A stretch of DNA of 34,297 bases from Bacteroidales bacterium (GCA_015060835.1 SUXT01000018.1:1-34297); one strand, 5' to 3'. Shown: positions 17,150 to 24,881, counted from the first letter of the stretch. The notes: generated from the letters alone by a model not told the origin. Made by a program: numbers and translations.

Positions 17150-17358
17150 GGGAGGGCGCGGTAGATGTAGTTCCTGAGGTTCCCGATGTTGCTTGCAGCG
17201 TCGTGCTTTTCGTGGATGGATATGTAGAGATCCTGTATTATGTCTTCTGCATCCTGCTCGTCGCCCAAACGGTAGAATGCGTAACGGTAGAGGTCTTGCA
17301 GTTCCTCTTCCATTGTCTTTGTCAGTTCGGCTGATGGTTCTTTTTTTCGGTTAATCAT
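17059..17358 (-). pseudogene. Truncated second copy of the ECF sigma factor
   Basis: From the ATG at 17356-17358, about 69 codons encode sigma region 2 almost identical to the intact gene; TMEEELQDLYRYAFYRLGDE and NIGNLRNYIYRAL are shared. For about 165 bp (17152-17315) I see a single base difference. At 17150 the match stops inside the codons after YRAL, and the frame runs on for about 30 residues encoded by the dispersed repeat (PVNFYSVYILNSS). Region 4 is missing, so the product cannot be a normal sigma factor. The extreme N-termini differ (MINRKKEPSAEL against MIKRKFKTKDEL). This implies an older paralogue whose middle was homogenised, or two related genes rather than a recent simple duplication. 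Confidence 0.88.
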
Positions 17359-17380
17359 ATTTTGTGTAGTTTTTACTATT

Positions 17381-17408
17381 ATGATGCATTTGGACGAAAA
17401 AGGACTTA
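17381..17408 (-). promoter_or_regulatory. Conserved upstream block of the truncated ECF copy
   Basis: This is the second occurrence of the 28-bp block found at 16518-16545. Reading on the minus strand it has TAAGTC at one end and GCATCAT at the other. It lies 22 bp before the ATG of the truncated sigma copy, so the remnant may still be transcribed. Confidence 0.45.
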
Positions 17409-17433
17409 TCTGTTTTTTGTAATTTGTGTGAAA

Positions 17434-17811
17434 TTACAAAAATTTCCACTTTACAAGCATTATTGCTGCTATGAACGGTGCTATCCACATGACAAGGCTG
17501 CCTATCTCCATCTTTTTCTGTTGCCAGAAGGTGAGTTGCTTTTCTACCTCTACAAATTGTGTGATTGTGTCGCAACGGTGGTGGTGGAGTGTGTCGTGCT
17601 CTACGCGGTCGCGGTAGATGTACTTATATTTGTACTGGAATACGGTGTCGCCACGTTCGACAATGTATATGCTGTCGTGTACAACTATGCTGTCGCTCCG
17701 CACGGTTATTGCGCGGAGCGAATCAGCGGTGTTGTTTTCACTGATTGGAAGGTGTCTGCTTCGGCAGCTGTTGAAGATGAGCAGCAGTGTAAGAATTACT
17801 ATTGTTCTCAT
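17434..17811 (-). CDS. Candidate unimolecular spanin (u-spanin)
   Basis: This 125-aa protein is read from an ATG at 17809-17811 preceded by AAGGAGGTGAAACA, a strong ribosome site. It has a lipoprotein-like signal (LLLIFNSC, Cys16), a periplasmic middle of 85 residues rich in Asp, Arg, Tyr and His (SIVVHDSIYIVERGDTVFQY), and a C-terminal membrane helix at about 103-121. A lipid anchor at one end and a membrane helix at the other is the known layout of u-spanins such as phage T1 gp11, which fuse inner and outer membranes in the last step of lysis. The start overlaps the endolysin stop by 4 bp (ATGA), supporting the lysis role. Phe at -3 of the lipobox is not ideal, so lipidation is likely but unproven. 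Confidence 0.68.
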   Translation of the reverse strand: MRTIVILTLLLIFNSCRSRHLPISENNTADSLRAITVRSDSIVVHDSIYIVERGDTVFQYKYKYIYRDRVEHDTLHHHRCDTITQFVEVEKQLTFWQQKKMEIGSLVMWIAPFIAAIMLVKWKFL

Positions 17812-18278
17812 TGTTTCACCTCCTTGCTGTAAGTGCCCAAGAACATTTCGGCTTCTATTTTTCTGCGGCGCACAAGGCCGGGCAGCATACCTTTCTTGCC
17901 ATATATCCACCGCCCGAATTCTGTTGCGACGGAATCGTTATCGGCTCCCGAACAGAGTTTTCTGCGCATTGTAGACGAATGGAAGGCTGCCCTTCCCACA
18001 TTGAATATAAAGCTTACAAGTGCATCGAACTGGTGCTGTCGCAGCATTTTTGCATAGGGTTCGGCATTGATGTACTCTTCGAAGTGTGCGAGGTCTTGGC
18101 GCAACAGTTGCATGGCTTTTTCTTGTGTGATGTGCATTCCTGCGTTTATGGGGCTGCCGTCAACCTTCCCGGTGTGTCCCACGCCTATGGTCCACACACC
18201 TGAGGGGCATTTGTAGGCTTTCTCCTCTATGCCTTCGAAGGCGATAATCATCTTTATTCCCTGTTCACTTGTCTGCAT
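17808..18278 (-). CDS. Phage-type endolysin (GH24 lysozyme)
   Basis: This 156-aa protein is a T4/P21-type muramidase that cuts the MurNAc-GlcNAc bond of peptidoglycan. The catalytic pattern E-x8-C-x5-T is present: Glu15 (AFEG), Cys24 and Thr30 in CPSGVWTIGVGHTG. This is the Glu/Cys/Thr version seen in some phage enzymes rather than Glu/Asp/Thr. FDALVSFIFNVGRAAF and GLVRRRKIEAEMFL are further family motifs. There is no signal peptide, so release should depend on the holin encoded just upstream. The start overlaps the holin 3' end by 14 bp, and the stop overlaps the spanin-like gene by 4 bp. Confidence 0.93.
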   Translation of the reverse strand: MQTSEQGIKMIIAFEGIEEKAYKCPSGVWTIGVGHTGKVDGSPINAGMHITQEKAMQLLRQDLAHFEEYINAEPYAKMLRQHQFDALVSFIFNVGRAAFHSSTMRRKLCSGADNDSVATEFGRWIYGKKGMLPGLVRRRKIEAEMFLGTYSKEVKQ

Positions 18279-18750
18279 GGAGTTCCTCCTTTCTCTGTTT
18301 CAGAATTTCGGCTACGAAGGGGAGTGCCTTGACAAATGCAAGTGTCAGTGTGCTGTAGAGAAGGTCTACTGTGCGGTAGGCGGGAGTGTCGTTGCGAAGC
18401 ACTGAGCGTATGTTGCGCACAATGTTTGTGGAGTAGCAGTAGATGAGTATCCAGCAGAATGAGGATACGCACTGATGCAGTACATCTGTGCACATCTGCT
18501 GGTAGAATCCTATGCCGTAGAGCGATGCGCAGAGGGCAAAGAACATTGTTGCGTGTGTGACGCAGGCTATTGCTTTGCGCATGGAGAATCTGCGGCCGCT
18601 GAGGGTATCGGCAAGAAGTCCGAAGAGAAAATTGAGCGCGAAGAGCCATACGAGTGCAACGAGGTTGTTCTCAATGGGTGCAAAGAATGCGAACAGTTCG
18701 GAGAGTACTCCTATGATTGCCGCTTTTATGAATGTTATAAGATCGTTCAT
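18265..18750 (-). CDS. Phage holin
   Basis: This 161-aa protein has about four hydrophobic segments (roughly 7-25, 28-50, 66-84 and 92-108) and a charged C-terminus (KQRKEELHADK). LVWLFALNFLFGLLADTLSG followed by RRFSMRKA fits the family of phage holins with an Asp between helices and a basic loop. Holins form inner-membrane lesions that release the endolysin. The ATG overlaps the stop of the tail-like gene (ATGA), and the 3' end overlaps the endolysin gene. Position between a tail protein and a lysozyme supports the call. Confidence 0.85.
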   Translation of the reverse strand: MNDLITFIKAAIIGVLSELFAFFAPIENNLVALVWLFALNFLFGLLADTLSGRRFSMRKAIACVTHATMFFALCASLYGIGFYQQMCTDVLHQCVSSFCWILIYCYSTNIVRNIRSVLRNDTPAYRTVDLLYSTLTLAFVKALPFVAEILKQRKEELHADK

Positions 18751-20240
18751 TTTGCTAATTGTGCTTCGAGTGCAGTGAGCCGTGCTGATAGTTCTGCTAT
18801 CTTTCGGCGGTTATCCTTTATTGATTCCTTTGCATTGAGAGGGTAGACGATTTCGGTCTTCATGGGAGCAGAGTGTGTTTCGTATATTACCTCTTCTGTT
18901 CCGTAGCTGCTTATCTTATAACGGAGGTTGGGTGATGTGGTTGCTGCTGTAATTACAGGGACTGCCAATATGTAGTATGTCTCTACTCCATCGGTGAGGA
19001 GAGAACTGTTGGATTCGTCGCCGCTTTTGTAGGCTCTGGTGGCTATTCTTTTTATGATTTTTTCTTCGGTAATTTCGTCGCATACATCGCCTATGCTTTT
19101 CATTCCGTCGGGGAAGTGTGCAATGGTCGGCAGCGGGTGGAGATTTTCGGTGTAATATTCGTATTCGCCGTTGCGTTCGTCGTGCGACAGGTTTATGCAG
19201 ATGTCCTCGCCGGTTGCGTGTATGTAACCGTTTGTGTCGGGTATGAATATTCTGTCTAAGGGCATTTCCATTTCTACGACTGTTCCGTTTCTGTGCAGGG
19301 AAAAACCGATGCTTCTGTATGTTCCGATAAGGTAGTAGCGATGGTGGGCGAGTACAGCGGCGTGTCGTCCGTTGAATTGGTTGAATCCTGTCGTCTTTAT
19401 ATCTGTTGCCTTCATGGACAGCAGCCTGCCGCTGTTGTATTCGTAATAGGGCAAGGGGAACAAGGCGCGGAATTCTTCTATTGTTGTGGGTTCGTTGCCA
19501 CTGCCGAACATTTTTGTGAGGTCGAATATCTGCGGAACGAATCTTGCTTCTCCGGCTATCATTGTGCCTTTTGTTATTCTGATGGCAAATGTTTCGCCCT
19601 CTTGTGCCGACTCTATGATGCAGCCATCGCCTGTGTCGCAAAGGTTCGATTTTTCGGCATAGAGGCAGTATGTGCCCGGTGCGGAGCCTTTGGGTGCGCC
19701 GAAGAAGAGTATCTTGTGTCCGGCGCAACCCAATAGGCTCTCCGAAATTCTATATATAATGTCGTTTGCAGCTGTTTCGTCCGCAGCTGTTAGCAATGTG
19801 TAGGAGCCGTCGCCATGGCTTTGTATGCTTACGTTGTCTCTGATTGCTGTTTCTGCAATAAAGGCATATTGGTTCCATAGGATGCTGTTGCCTTTTATGC
19901 TTTTTATTTGTGCCAGCCCATCGGCTACAGGAATGTCGCCGCCTGTGGGTCTATGGGTGAACTGCGATGCAATTGTTTCCTCGCATGTGAGGTTTAGGGT
20001 GTTTCCGGCAGTAAGTTCGGGATATATACCGTTTTTGTCGGCTTTGCCTGCGGTTATTTCGGCGAGGCAGTCGTGCATCAGCTTTTCGCTGGGGTAGTGT
20101 GTATGGTCGGGATTTTCCCTCAATACAGATACTTTGTTTGCGCTCTCTTCCTTTGAATTGTCTGCTGCCATGCGCTCTGTTTTTTCGCGCGACAGTTGTG
20201 TCTGCCATTGTGATGTGCTGAATAGAATGTTTCGTTTCAT
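18747..20240 (-). CDS. Phage tail/fibre-like protein with C-terminal coiled coil
   Basis: This 497-aa protein is read from the ATG at 20238-20240. A TTG 21 bp upstream would also be in frame, but it lies within a promoter-like TACATTTG. Residues about 250-285 contain FDLTKMFGSGNEPTTIEEF, a stretch I recognise from many phage tail and structural proteins. The C-terminal 30 residues form a short coiled coil (DNRRKIAELSARLTALEAQL), as in trimeric fibres. The N-terminal part (ILFSTSQWQTQLSRE, HYPSEKLMHDCLAEITAGKA) is unassigned. The stop overlaps the holin start by 4 bp. Tail fibre, baseplate or host-contact protein is inferred; no attachment or receptor domain is visible. Confidence 0.7.
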   Translation of the reverse strand: MKRNILFSTSQWQTQLSREKTERMAADNSKEESANKVSVLRENPDHTHYPSEKLMHDCLAEITAGKADKNGIYPELTAGNTLNLTCEETIASQFTHRPTGGDIPVADGLAQIKSIKGNSILWNQYAFIAETAIRDNVSIQSHGDGSYTLLTAADETAANDIIYRISESLLGCAGHKILFFGAPKGSAPGTYCLYAEKSNLCDTGDGCIIESAQEGETFAIRITKGTMIAGEARFVPQIFDLTKMFGSGNEPTTIEEFRALFPLPYYEYNSGRLLSMKATDIKTTGFNQFNGRHAAVLAHHRYYLIGTYRSIGFSLHRNGTVVEMEMPLDRIFIPDTNGYIHATGEDICINLSHDERNGEYEYYTENLHPLPTIAHFPDGMKSIGDVCDEITEEKIIKRIATRAYKSGDESNSSLLTDGVETYYILAVPVITAATTSPNLRYKISSYGTEEVIYETHSAPMKTEIVYPLNAKESIKDNRRKIAELSARLTALEAQLAK

Positions 20241-20258
20241 AATCTCTTTTTTTGGTTG

Positions 20259-20370
20259 CAAATGTATTTATGAAACTGATTTTCAAGGTTGTGGAATTGA
20301 TATTTTGTGGTGGTGGGATGCGAAAGTGTCGATTCTGCAATTCTGTGGTTTTCCTTGCGCTATATTTTTG
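20259..20370. promoter_or_regulatory. Divergent promoter region of the phage-like cassette
   Basis: TACATTTG on the minus strand (complement of 20259-20266) precedes the tail-like gene. TATTTTTG on the plus strand (20363-20370) precedes the 1004-aa gene by 15 bp. Both fit the -7 box. Neither has a good -33 TTTG at the standard distance; CTTG on the minus strand is only 17 bp from its -7 box. The lysis arm and the large protein would thus be driven from one 145-bp region. Confidence 0.5.
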
Positions 20371-20385
20371 TGCCTAAAAAAGTTT

Positions 20386-23300
20386 ATGCAAAAGGTTAAT
20401 GTTCCTATTTTGGGCCTCACAAGCAACAGTGAGGCGAGGGCTGTGAGAGACGGCGAGTGCATGGTGTTGCACAACTTGACTGTGGAAGAGGGTGGGGTGA
20501 AGGTTATTGCTCCGCCGTCTGAGGGGGAGGTGGTTAGGTCTACCGACTATAAAGAGTATTTCCACGACAAGGCCGACAGGTGGCTTTCGCTCAGAGGAGG
20601 CAAGGTGTATGATGACAAGGGGAATGTGTTATACGGCGGCGGTGTGCGTCGGGTTGCTTTTATGGGTAATCTGGTGGTGATGTTTTGCGGCGATGGGACG
20701 AGGTATGCTCTTTTCGATGGGAATGGGTATCGCTTCTTGGGTAAGTTGCCTGTGTTGCCGAGGCTGAAGGTGAAGATTGCTCCTGAGGTGGTTACGGTGA
20801 TGAGCGAGGGGAAGTATTACACTGAGCGTGCCGAGGTGCAGGAGAAGGATGCGGCTCTCAGGTGGGCGAATGCTTCTAAGGGTTTTTTCGATGAGTGCCT
20901 GAGCGGGTTGTATCGCAAGGGGGCGTTTGTCGACAGGTGTATATTCAGGTTGGCTGCTCGGTTGTTCGATGGCAGTTATGTGGCTTTCTCGCCGCTCTAT
21001 TATGTGGAGGATGGCGACGATATGCAGAAGGTTGTTGTCGATGGCTGGACGGGTGGTGTTTACAGTGTCGGCAGGGATAATGCCAATTTTGTCTCTTGGC
21101 CGCAGTCGGGTGGCGGGCGCAGCAGGTTTTATGCTTCGGTTAGGGGCTTTGTGCCGTCGTTTGAGCTTGTGGGTACGCTGTCGCAGTGGAAGGATGTCAT
21201 TTTGTCGGTGGATATGTTTGCTTCGGCTTCGGTGATGGGACACGAGGTTGTGGTGCCGGGGTCCGATGAGGTTCGGAAGGGTTCTGTGCTGGTGAATGTT
21301 GCCAATGGTTATGAGAGGTTTGTGCGTCGCAGTGCGGAGAAGGTGCGCGAGGAGGTTGCCGATGTCTCTATGTTCTACAAGGTGGCTGAGTTTGACCTTG
21401 AGGGTAACGAGGTGTGGAGATTGGAGAATACTGCTCCGTCGCAGTTGGCGGTGCAGACGGCTTTGCCTGTGGATGAGATGCCGCATGGGCTTTCGGGAGG
21501 TTATGATTATGTCTATAACAAGAAGCTGCATGTTGCGGGTGTTACCGAGTGGTTGGCTGATGCGTCGCAGTTTGTGGGGCGTGCTGCAAGGACTGATGCG
21601 GAGGTTGTGCAGCTGTCGTTGGTGGCTACGGTGGCTACCGAGCAGGGTGAGCGTAAGGTGGTTTCCACTTATCGCGGTGCTGCGCTTACGAAGGTAGAGG
21701 ATGATTATTTTCTTTCGCCTCTGTTGATGTATCCTGATGCGAGGGCTGTGAATTTGCGTGTGTTTGTTGGGTATTTGGATGGGTTCAAGTCTGCTGTTGT
21801 GAGGTACAGGGATTTTCCTTTGAAGGCGCATAGGTCGCGCAACTGTGCGTTGTTCCTTTCGGATGTTGTGCCGGGGACTGAGCAGGGTGTGGTTGTCAGT
21901 TGGAGTGCGCAGGCGGCGGTGGCTGTCTCTGTGCCTAAGTTTGATGGCAGGAGTGCTTTCCTCACTATGCTTCCGTTGTTCTTTGGCGAAGGGGTTGAGG
22001 ATTTTGCGGGTAATTATCTGTTTACTTGCACAGAGCATAAGTGGAGTTTGTCGTACACTCTTCGCGGTGGTGTGAAGGTTGATGCGGGCGTGGTGCGTCT
22101 GGCCGACTTTGGCATTGACTTTTTTGTGGATGGTGTGTTGGTCAATGAGAATGAGTGGTTGTTGGGTGAGGCTGATTACAGTGCTGTGGAGGATGGTGCT
22201 ACGATTACTGTTGTTGTGAATGAGGAGTCGGGGGAGATTGCGGGTATTTCTCCCATCAAGGTGGGTGGCGATGGTTGGTCGAGTGTAGAGAATGGCAGGG
22301 AGGTGAATGTGCTTTTCGAGGGTGATGAGTTTGTCGGCTTTAGTCTTTTAAAGGATGTTGACAAGAGGGTTTATTCGCGTGGTGGTGTGATGAGGGTGTC
22401 CGAGGTGGATAATCCGATGTTCTTCCCTGCGAGGTTTACTTATTCGTTTGACGAGGATATTGTGGCTGTTTGTTCCAATACGTTGGCTGTTTCTCAGGGG
22501 CAGTTTGGCCAGCATCCGTTGTATGTGTTTACTAAGGGTGGTGTGTGGTTGATGAGTGTGGATGCTTCGGGTGCGGGCAGTTATTTGTCGCAGGTGCCTT
22601 GTTCGAGGGAGATTTGTTCGGGTGCCGATGGTGTGGCTGCTGTGCCGGGTGGTGTGGTGTTTCCTACGGCTAAGGGGCTGTTGCTGTTGTCGGGTGCCGA
22701 AACGGTGGAGCTTTCTAAGTCTGTAGGTGGTGTGGATACTCCTGAACTTGCGGCGGGTGGTGTTGTCGGTGATATTTGTTCGCTTGTCGGCAAGGGGGAT
22801 GTTGCTGCGAGGGTGCCGTTTGTGGTGTATCTCAGGGGTGCTTTTACGGCGTTTGACTTTAATACGGGGTTGTTGTGGGTGTGCAATGGTGGCTATGATT
22901 ATGCGTGGGTGTATAATATGGCTTCGGGTGCGTGGTCTACGGTTGATGGGTGTTTCTCAGGCAGGGTTGACTGTTCGGGGATGATGGTGCTTGGCGGCAG
23001 GGTGTACGATGGCGGTTATCTGTTTTACCGCAGATGTACGTTCGACAGGTTCGATGCGGGGGTCGAGGATGTTCCTGTTGTGATGGTGTCAAGGGGGTGT
23101 ATCTTTGGTGAGACGGGATTCAAGCGTGTTGCGGAGGCTGCGCTCAGGGGTACTGTGTTCTCGAAGAAGAGTTGTTTCTATGTTCTCGGCTCGGTGGATG
23201 GTGTGCAGTGGTCGGTTGTCTGTGGCAAGGAGAGGTTGTCGGAGGAGGCGGAATGGTTGCGCGACTTTGTTACTCACTTTAAGCGGTCGAGGAGTTACAG

Positions 23301-23400
23301 GTTTGTTTCGTTTGCTTTTGTTGGCAGGGTAAGGAGTGATGCGAAGCTGCTGATGTGTGAGGTTATGGTGGAGGGTGCCTGGGGGAATAGGCTGAGGTAG
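20386..23400 (+). CDS. Phage-like structural protein (1004 aa, propeller-like)
   Basis: I choose the ATG at 20386, 15 bp after a -7 box; the open frame extends further left but overlaps the divergent promoter. The start MQKVNVPILGLTSNSEARAV and the segment FGQHPLYVFTKGGVWLMSV, followed by SREICSGADGVAAVPGGVVF and LLLLSGAETVELS, resemble phage proteins of the P22 gp10/DNA-stabilisation type and related phage proteins in Bacteroidales. Repeated short beta motifs suggest a beta-propeller. There is no signal peptide. The coding strand is extremely rich in G and T (GTG, GGT, GTT codons), unlike nearby housekeeping genes. It lies opposite the lysis genes and ends beside the SRP RNA gene. The phage link is by pattern memory only, so moderate. 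Confidence 0.62.
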   Translation: MQKVNVPILGLTSNSEARAVRDGECMVLHNLTVEEGGVKVIAPPSEGEVVRSTDYKEYFHDKADRWLSLRGGKVYDDKGNVLYGGGVRRVAFMGNLVVMFCGDGTRYALFDGNGYRFLGKLPVLPRLKVKIAPEVVTVMSEGKYYTERAEVQEKDAALRWANASKGFFDECLSGLYRKGAFVDRCIFRLAARLFDGSYVAFSPLYYVEDGDDMQKVVVDGWTGGVYSVGRDNANFVSWPQSGGGRSRFYASVRGFVPSFELVGTLSQWKDVILSVDMFASASVMGHEVVVPGSDEVRKGSVLVNVANGYERFVRRSAEKVREEVADVSMFYKVAEFDLEGNEVWRLENTAPSQLAVQTALPVDEMPHGLSGGYDYVYNKKLHVAGVTEWLADASQFVGRAARTDAEVVQLSLVATVATEQGERKVVSTYRGAALTKVEDDYFLSPLLMYPDARAVNLRVFVGYLDGFKSAVVRYRDFPLKAHRSRNCALFLSDVVPGTEQGVVVSWSAQAAVAVSVPKFDGRSAFLTMLPLFFGEGVEDFAGNYLFTCTEHKWSLSYTLRGGVKVDAGVVRLADFGIDFFVDGVLVNENEWLLGEADYSAVEDGATITVVVNEESGEIAGISPIKVGGDGWSSVENGREVNVLFEGDEFVGFSLLKDVDKRVYSRGGVMRVSEVDNPMFFPARFTYSFDEDIVAVCSNTLAVSQGQFGQHPLYVFTKGGVWLMSVDASGAGSYLSQVPCSREICSGADGVAAVPGGVVFPTAKGLLLLSGAETVELSKSVGGVDTPELAAGGVVGDICSLVGKGDVAARVPFVVYLRGAFTAFDFNTGLLWVCNGGYDYAWVYNMASGAWSTVDGCFSGRVDCSGMMVLGGRVYDGGYLFYRRCTFDRFDAGVEDVPVVMVSRGCIFGETGFKRVAEAALRGTVFSKKSCFYVLGSVDGVQWSVVCGKERLSEEAEWLRDFVTHFKRSRSYRFVSFAFVGRVRSDAKLLMCEVMVEGAWGNRLR

Positions 23401-23409
23401 CATATATGC

Positions 23410-23443
23410 AAAAAAAGAGATGTTGGCATTGCCAACATCTCTT
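23410..23443 (-). terminator. Intrinsic terminator of the SRP RNA gene
   Basis: AAGAGATGTTGGCA (23415-23428) pairs perfectly with TGCCAACATCTCTT (23430-23443). On the minus strand it ends in a T-tract directly after the SRP RNA. It also sits just past the stop of the convergent 1004-aa gene but lacks a T-tract in that direction. Confidence 0.88.
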
Positions 23444-23447
23444 ATGG

Positions 23448-23552
23448 GGTGGGTAAGCTACCTAAATCGCGCCGCTACAACCAACTACCTTTGCTGCGGT
23501 CAAGCCCTGGAGGATTCGCTAGGAGCTGGCCGTATAGGACTTACCCATATCT
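23448..23552 (-). ncRNA. ffs: Signal recognition particle RNA (4.5S type)
   Basis: The minus strand gives an RNA of about 105 nt. Its ends pair as UGGGUAAG with CUUACCCA (complement of 23540-23547 and 23449-23456). The inner part contains CAGGGCUUGACCGCAGCAAA, which resembles the SRP domain IV core (asymmetric loop CAGG...AGCA) and a UUGA apical loop as I recall it in Bacteroidota. It has its own promoter (23557-23587) and an immediate terminator, as expected of a short stable RNA. No protein reading frame is credible here. Ends are estimates from the promoter and helix. Confidence 0.83.
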
Positions 23553-23556
23553 TGTG

Positions 23557-23587
23557 CAAAGGTAGTGCTTTTTTTGTAATCTGCAAA
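23557..23587 (-). promoter_or_regulatory. Promoter of the SRP RNA gene
   Basis: On the minus strand TTTG (complement of 23584-23587) and TACCTTTG (complement of 23557-23564) are 19 bp apart, a full match to the consensus. The -33 box lies inside a palindrome, CTGCAAAAAA (23581-23590) with TTTTTTGCAG (23600-23609). Confidence 0.8.
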
Positions 23588-23618
23588 AAATATTGCAGGT
23601 TTTTTGCAGGACTGATTT

Positions 23619-23651
23619 CAATTAAAGTACAATTAAAGTATACAATTAAAG
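23619..23651. repeat. Three direct repeats of CAATTAAAG
   Basis: CAATTAAAG occurs at 23619, 23630 and 23643, spaced 11 and 13 bp, close to one helical turn. The repeats lie behind the SRP RNA promoter and 140 bp ahead of the next plus-strand gene. They could be binding sites for a regulator. No function is visible. Confidence 0.45.
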
Positions 23652-23789
23652 GGTAAAAAGGTTGTCTATATTTGTTGTAAGACTCCTTTATATGGAAACT
23701 CTATGAATGAATTTGGCTGTGATATTCTTTTGTTTCCCCTTTTTATGTGTATTTTTGTAATTGCATCACAAAATTGATTGCATTCCCTT

Positions 23790-24881
23790 ATGAAACGTTT
23801 TTTATCTTTCCTTTTTCTGGTTTATGGCACACTCTTTGCGGTGCGTGCGCAGGATGTCATTGTGTTGCATAGTGGCGAGTCGTTGAAGGTGTATGGTGTA
23901 AACCTGGGTAAGGAATTTGTTACTTATAAGTTGCTGCCCGATGATAAGAACAGGAAGAGAATCAGTCGCAGGAAGGTCTATTCTGTGAAAAAAGAGTTTG
24001 GGGATATGGTGCTTGTAACCGACAGTGTCTCTTCGCTGCCTACATATAAAGGGGAAATAAAACGTGCTGTGAGTGATGACAATGCCGGGATAGTCGCAAG
24101 TTATAATAGCATAAAAGGCGGTTGTGTGGGCAAGAGTGCAGGTACTCGCACTACGGCGAGGGCTGTTGCCATTATGGGCGTTTCGTCCGGGTCGGTGCTC
24201 TCTAACGAGGATGTCGAGGTGGAGATAGTTCCATATAAAAGGTTGGGGATGCGTTCCATGCAGTATCGTATTTTTCTGTTCAACAAGAGCGATGTTGTTG
24301 TGCATATCGACCTTGAAAATACGTTCAGAATCTTCAATGACGGCACTTCGAGGCCCTACTTTTCTTCGCAGAAGGTTTCACGCACAAAGAAGAACGAACG
24401 CCGTGTGAGCGTAGACCGTAAATATTCTGCTGTGAGCAAGAAGGGGACTGCGGGGAAGGATGCCTCCATCGGTTATGGTGTGAGTGTGAGAAACAGTGAT
24501 GTTGTGTCGCTGTCGCGCCCTGTCTCTGCAAGAAGACTTGCAGTTCCTCCGCGTAGCAGGGTTGCGTTGCCGCCTGCGGTATTTGTGTCGGATGATGGGG
24601 TAGAGAATCGCTATGACTATTTTAATATCAGGCTCGACAAGAATGATTACCCGCTAAGGGTTTGGGAGTCGATGACATTTGATGAGGCTGCGAGCCCTGT
24701 CAAGAACAGGTTTATTATACGGTACTCGGCCGATGATAAGTTCAAGCACTATTCTACAGTGGAGTTTTCTCTCTATCTGCGGGAACTTATAGGGCTTGGT
24801 TTTTTCACCCGCAGGGTGAGTGGCGATATTATCCGCAATTATGATGAACGCACTGTGTATGGCAGGGCGGAGTTGAAATAG
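23790..24881 (+). CDS. Exported protein of unknown function (363 aa)
   Basis: The chosen ATG is at 23790; a TTG 12 bp upstream is less likely. The signal peptide is MKRFLSFLFLVYGTLFAVRA, cleaved before QDV. The next 60 residues (DVIVLHSGESLKVYGVNLGK) resemble a short beta domain found at the start of many Bacteroidota exported proteins. A second beta-rich part is at about 125-180 and a third at about 265-350 (FIIRYSADDKFKHYSTVEFS). The middle (about 185-260) is rich in Ser, Arg and Lys and looks like a linker. No catalytic motif is seen. A -7 box TATTTTTG lies at 23750-23757, with a TTTG only 17 bp before it. Confidence 0.75.
   Translation: MKRFLSFLFLVYGTLFAVRAQDVIVLHSGESLKVYGVNLGKEFVTYKLLPDDKNRKRISRRKVYSVKKEFGDMVLVTDSVSSLPTYKGEIKRAVSDDNAGIVASYNSIKGGCVGKSAGTRTTARAVAIMGVSSGSVLSNEDVEVEIVPYKRLGMRSMQYRIFLFNKSDVVVHIDLENTFRIFNDGTSRPYFSSQKVSRTKKNERRVSVDRKYSAVSKKGTAGKDASIGYGVSVRNSDVVSLSRPVSARRLAVPPRSRVALPPAVFVSDDGVENRYDYFNIRLDKNDYPLRVWESMTFDEAASPVKNRFIIRYSADDKFKHYSTVEFSLYLRELIGLGFFTRRVSGDIIRNYDERTVYGRAELK

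Noticed and set aside
20629-22038. Antisense frame of 469 codons under the 1004-aa gene
   Set aside because: Its composition (His, Arg, Pro, Ile) is that expected from reading a G+T-rich coding strand backwards; no motif or start context.
23619-23651. Possible CRISPR or replication origin from short direct repeats
   Set aside because: Only three 9-bp repeats with 2-4 bp between them, no spacers, no cas genes and no initiator gene.
23420-23656. Plus-strand frame of 78 codons
   Set aside because: It lies across the SRP RNA gene and its promoter and has no protein-like features.
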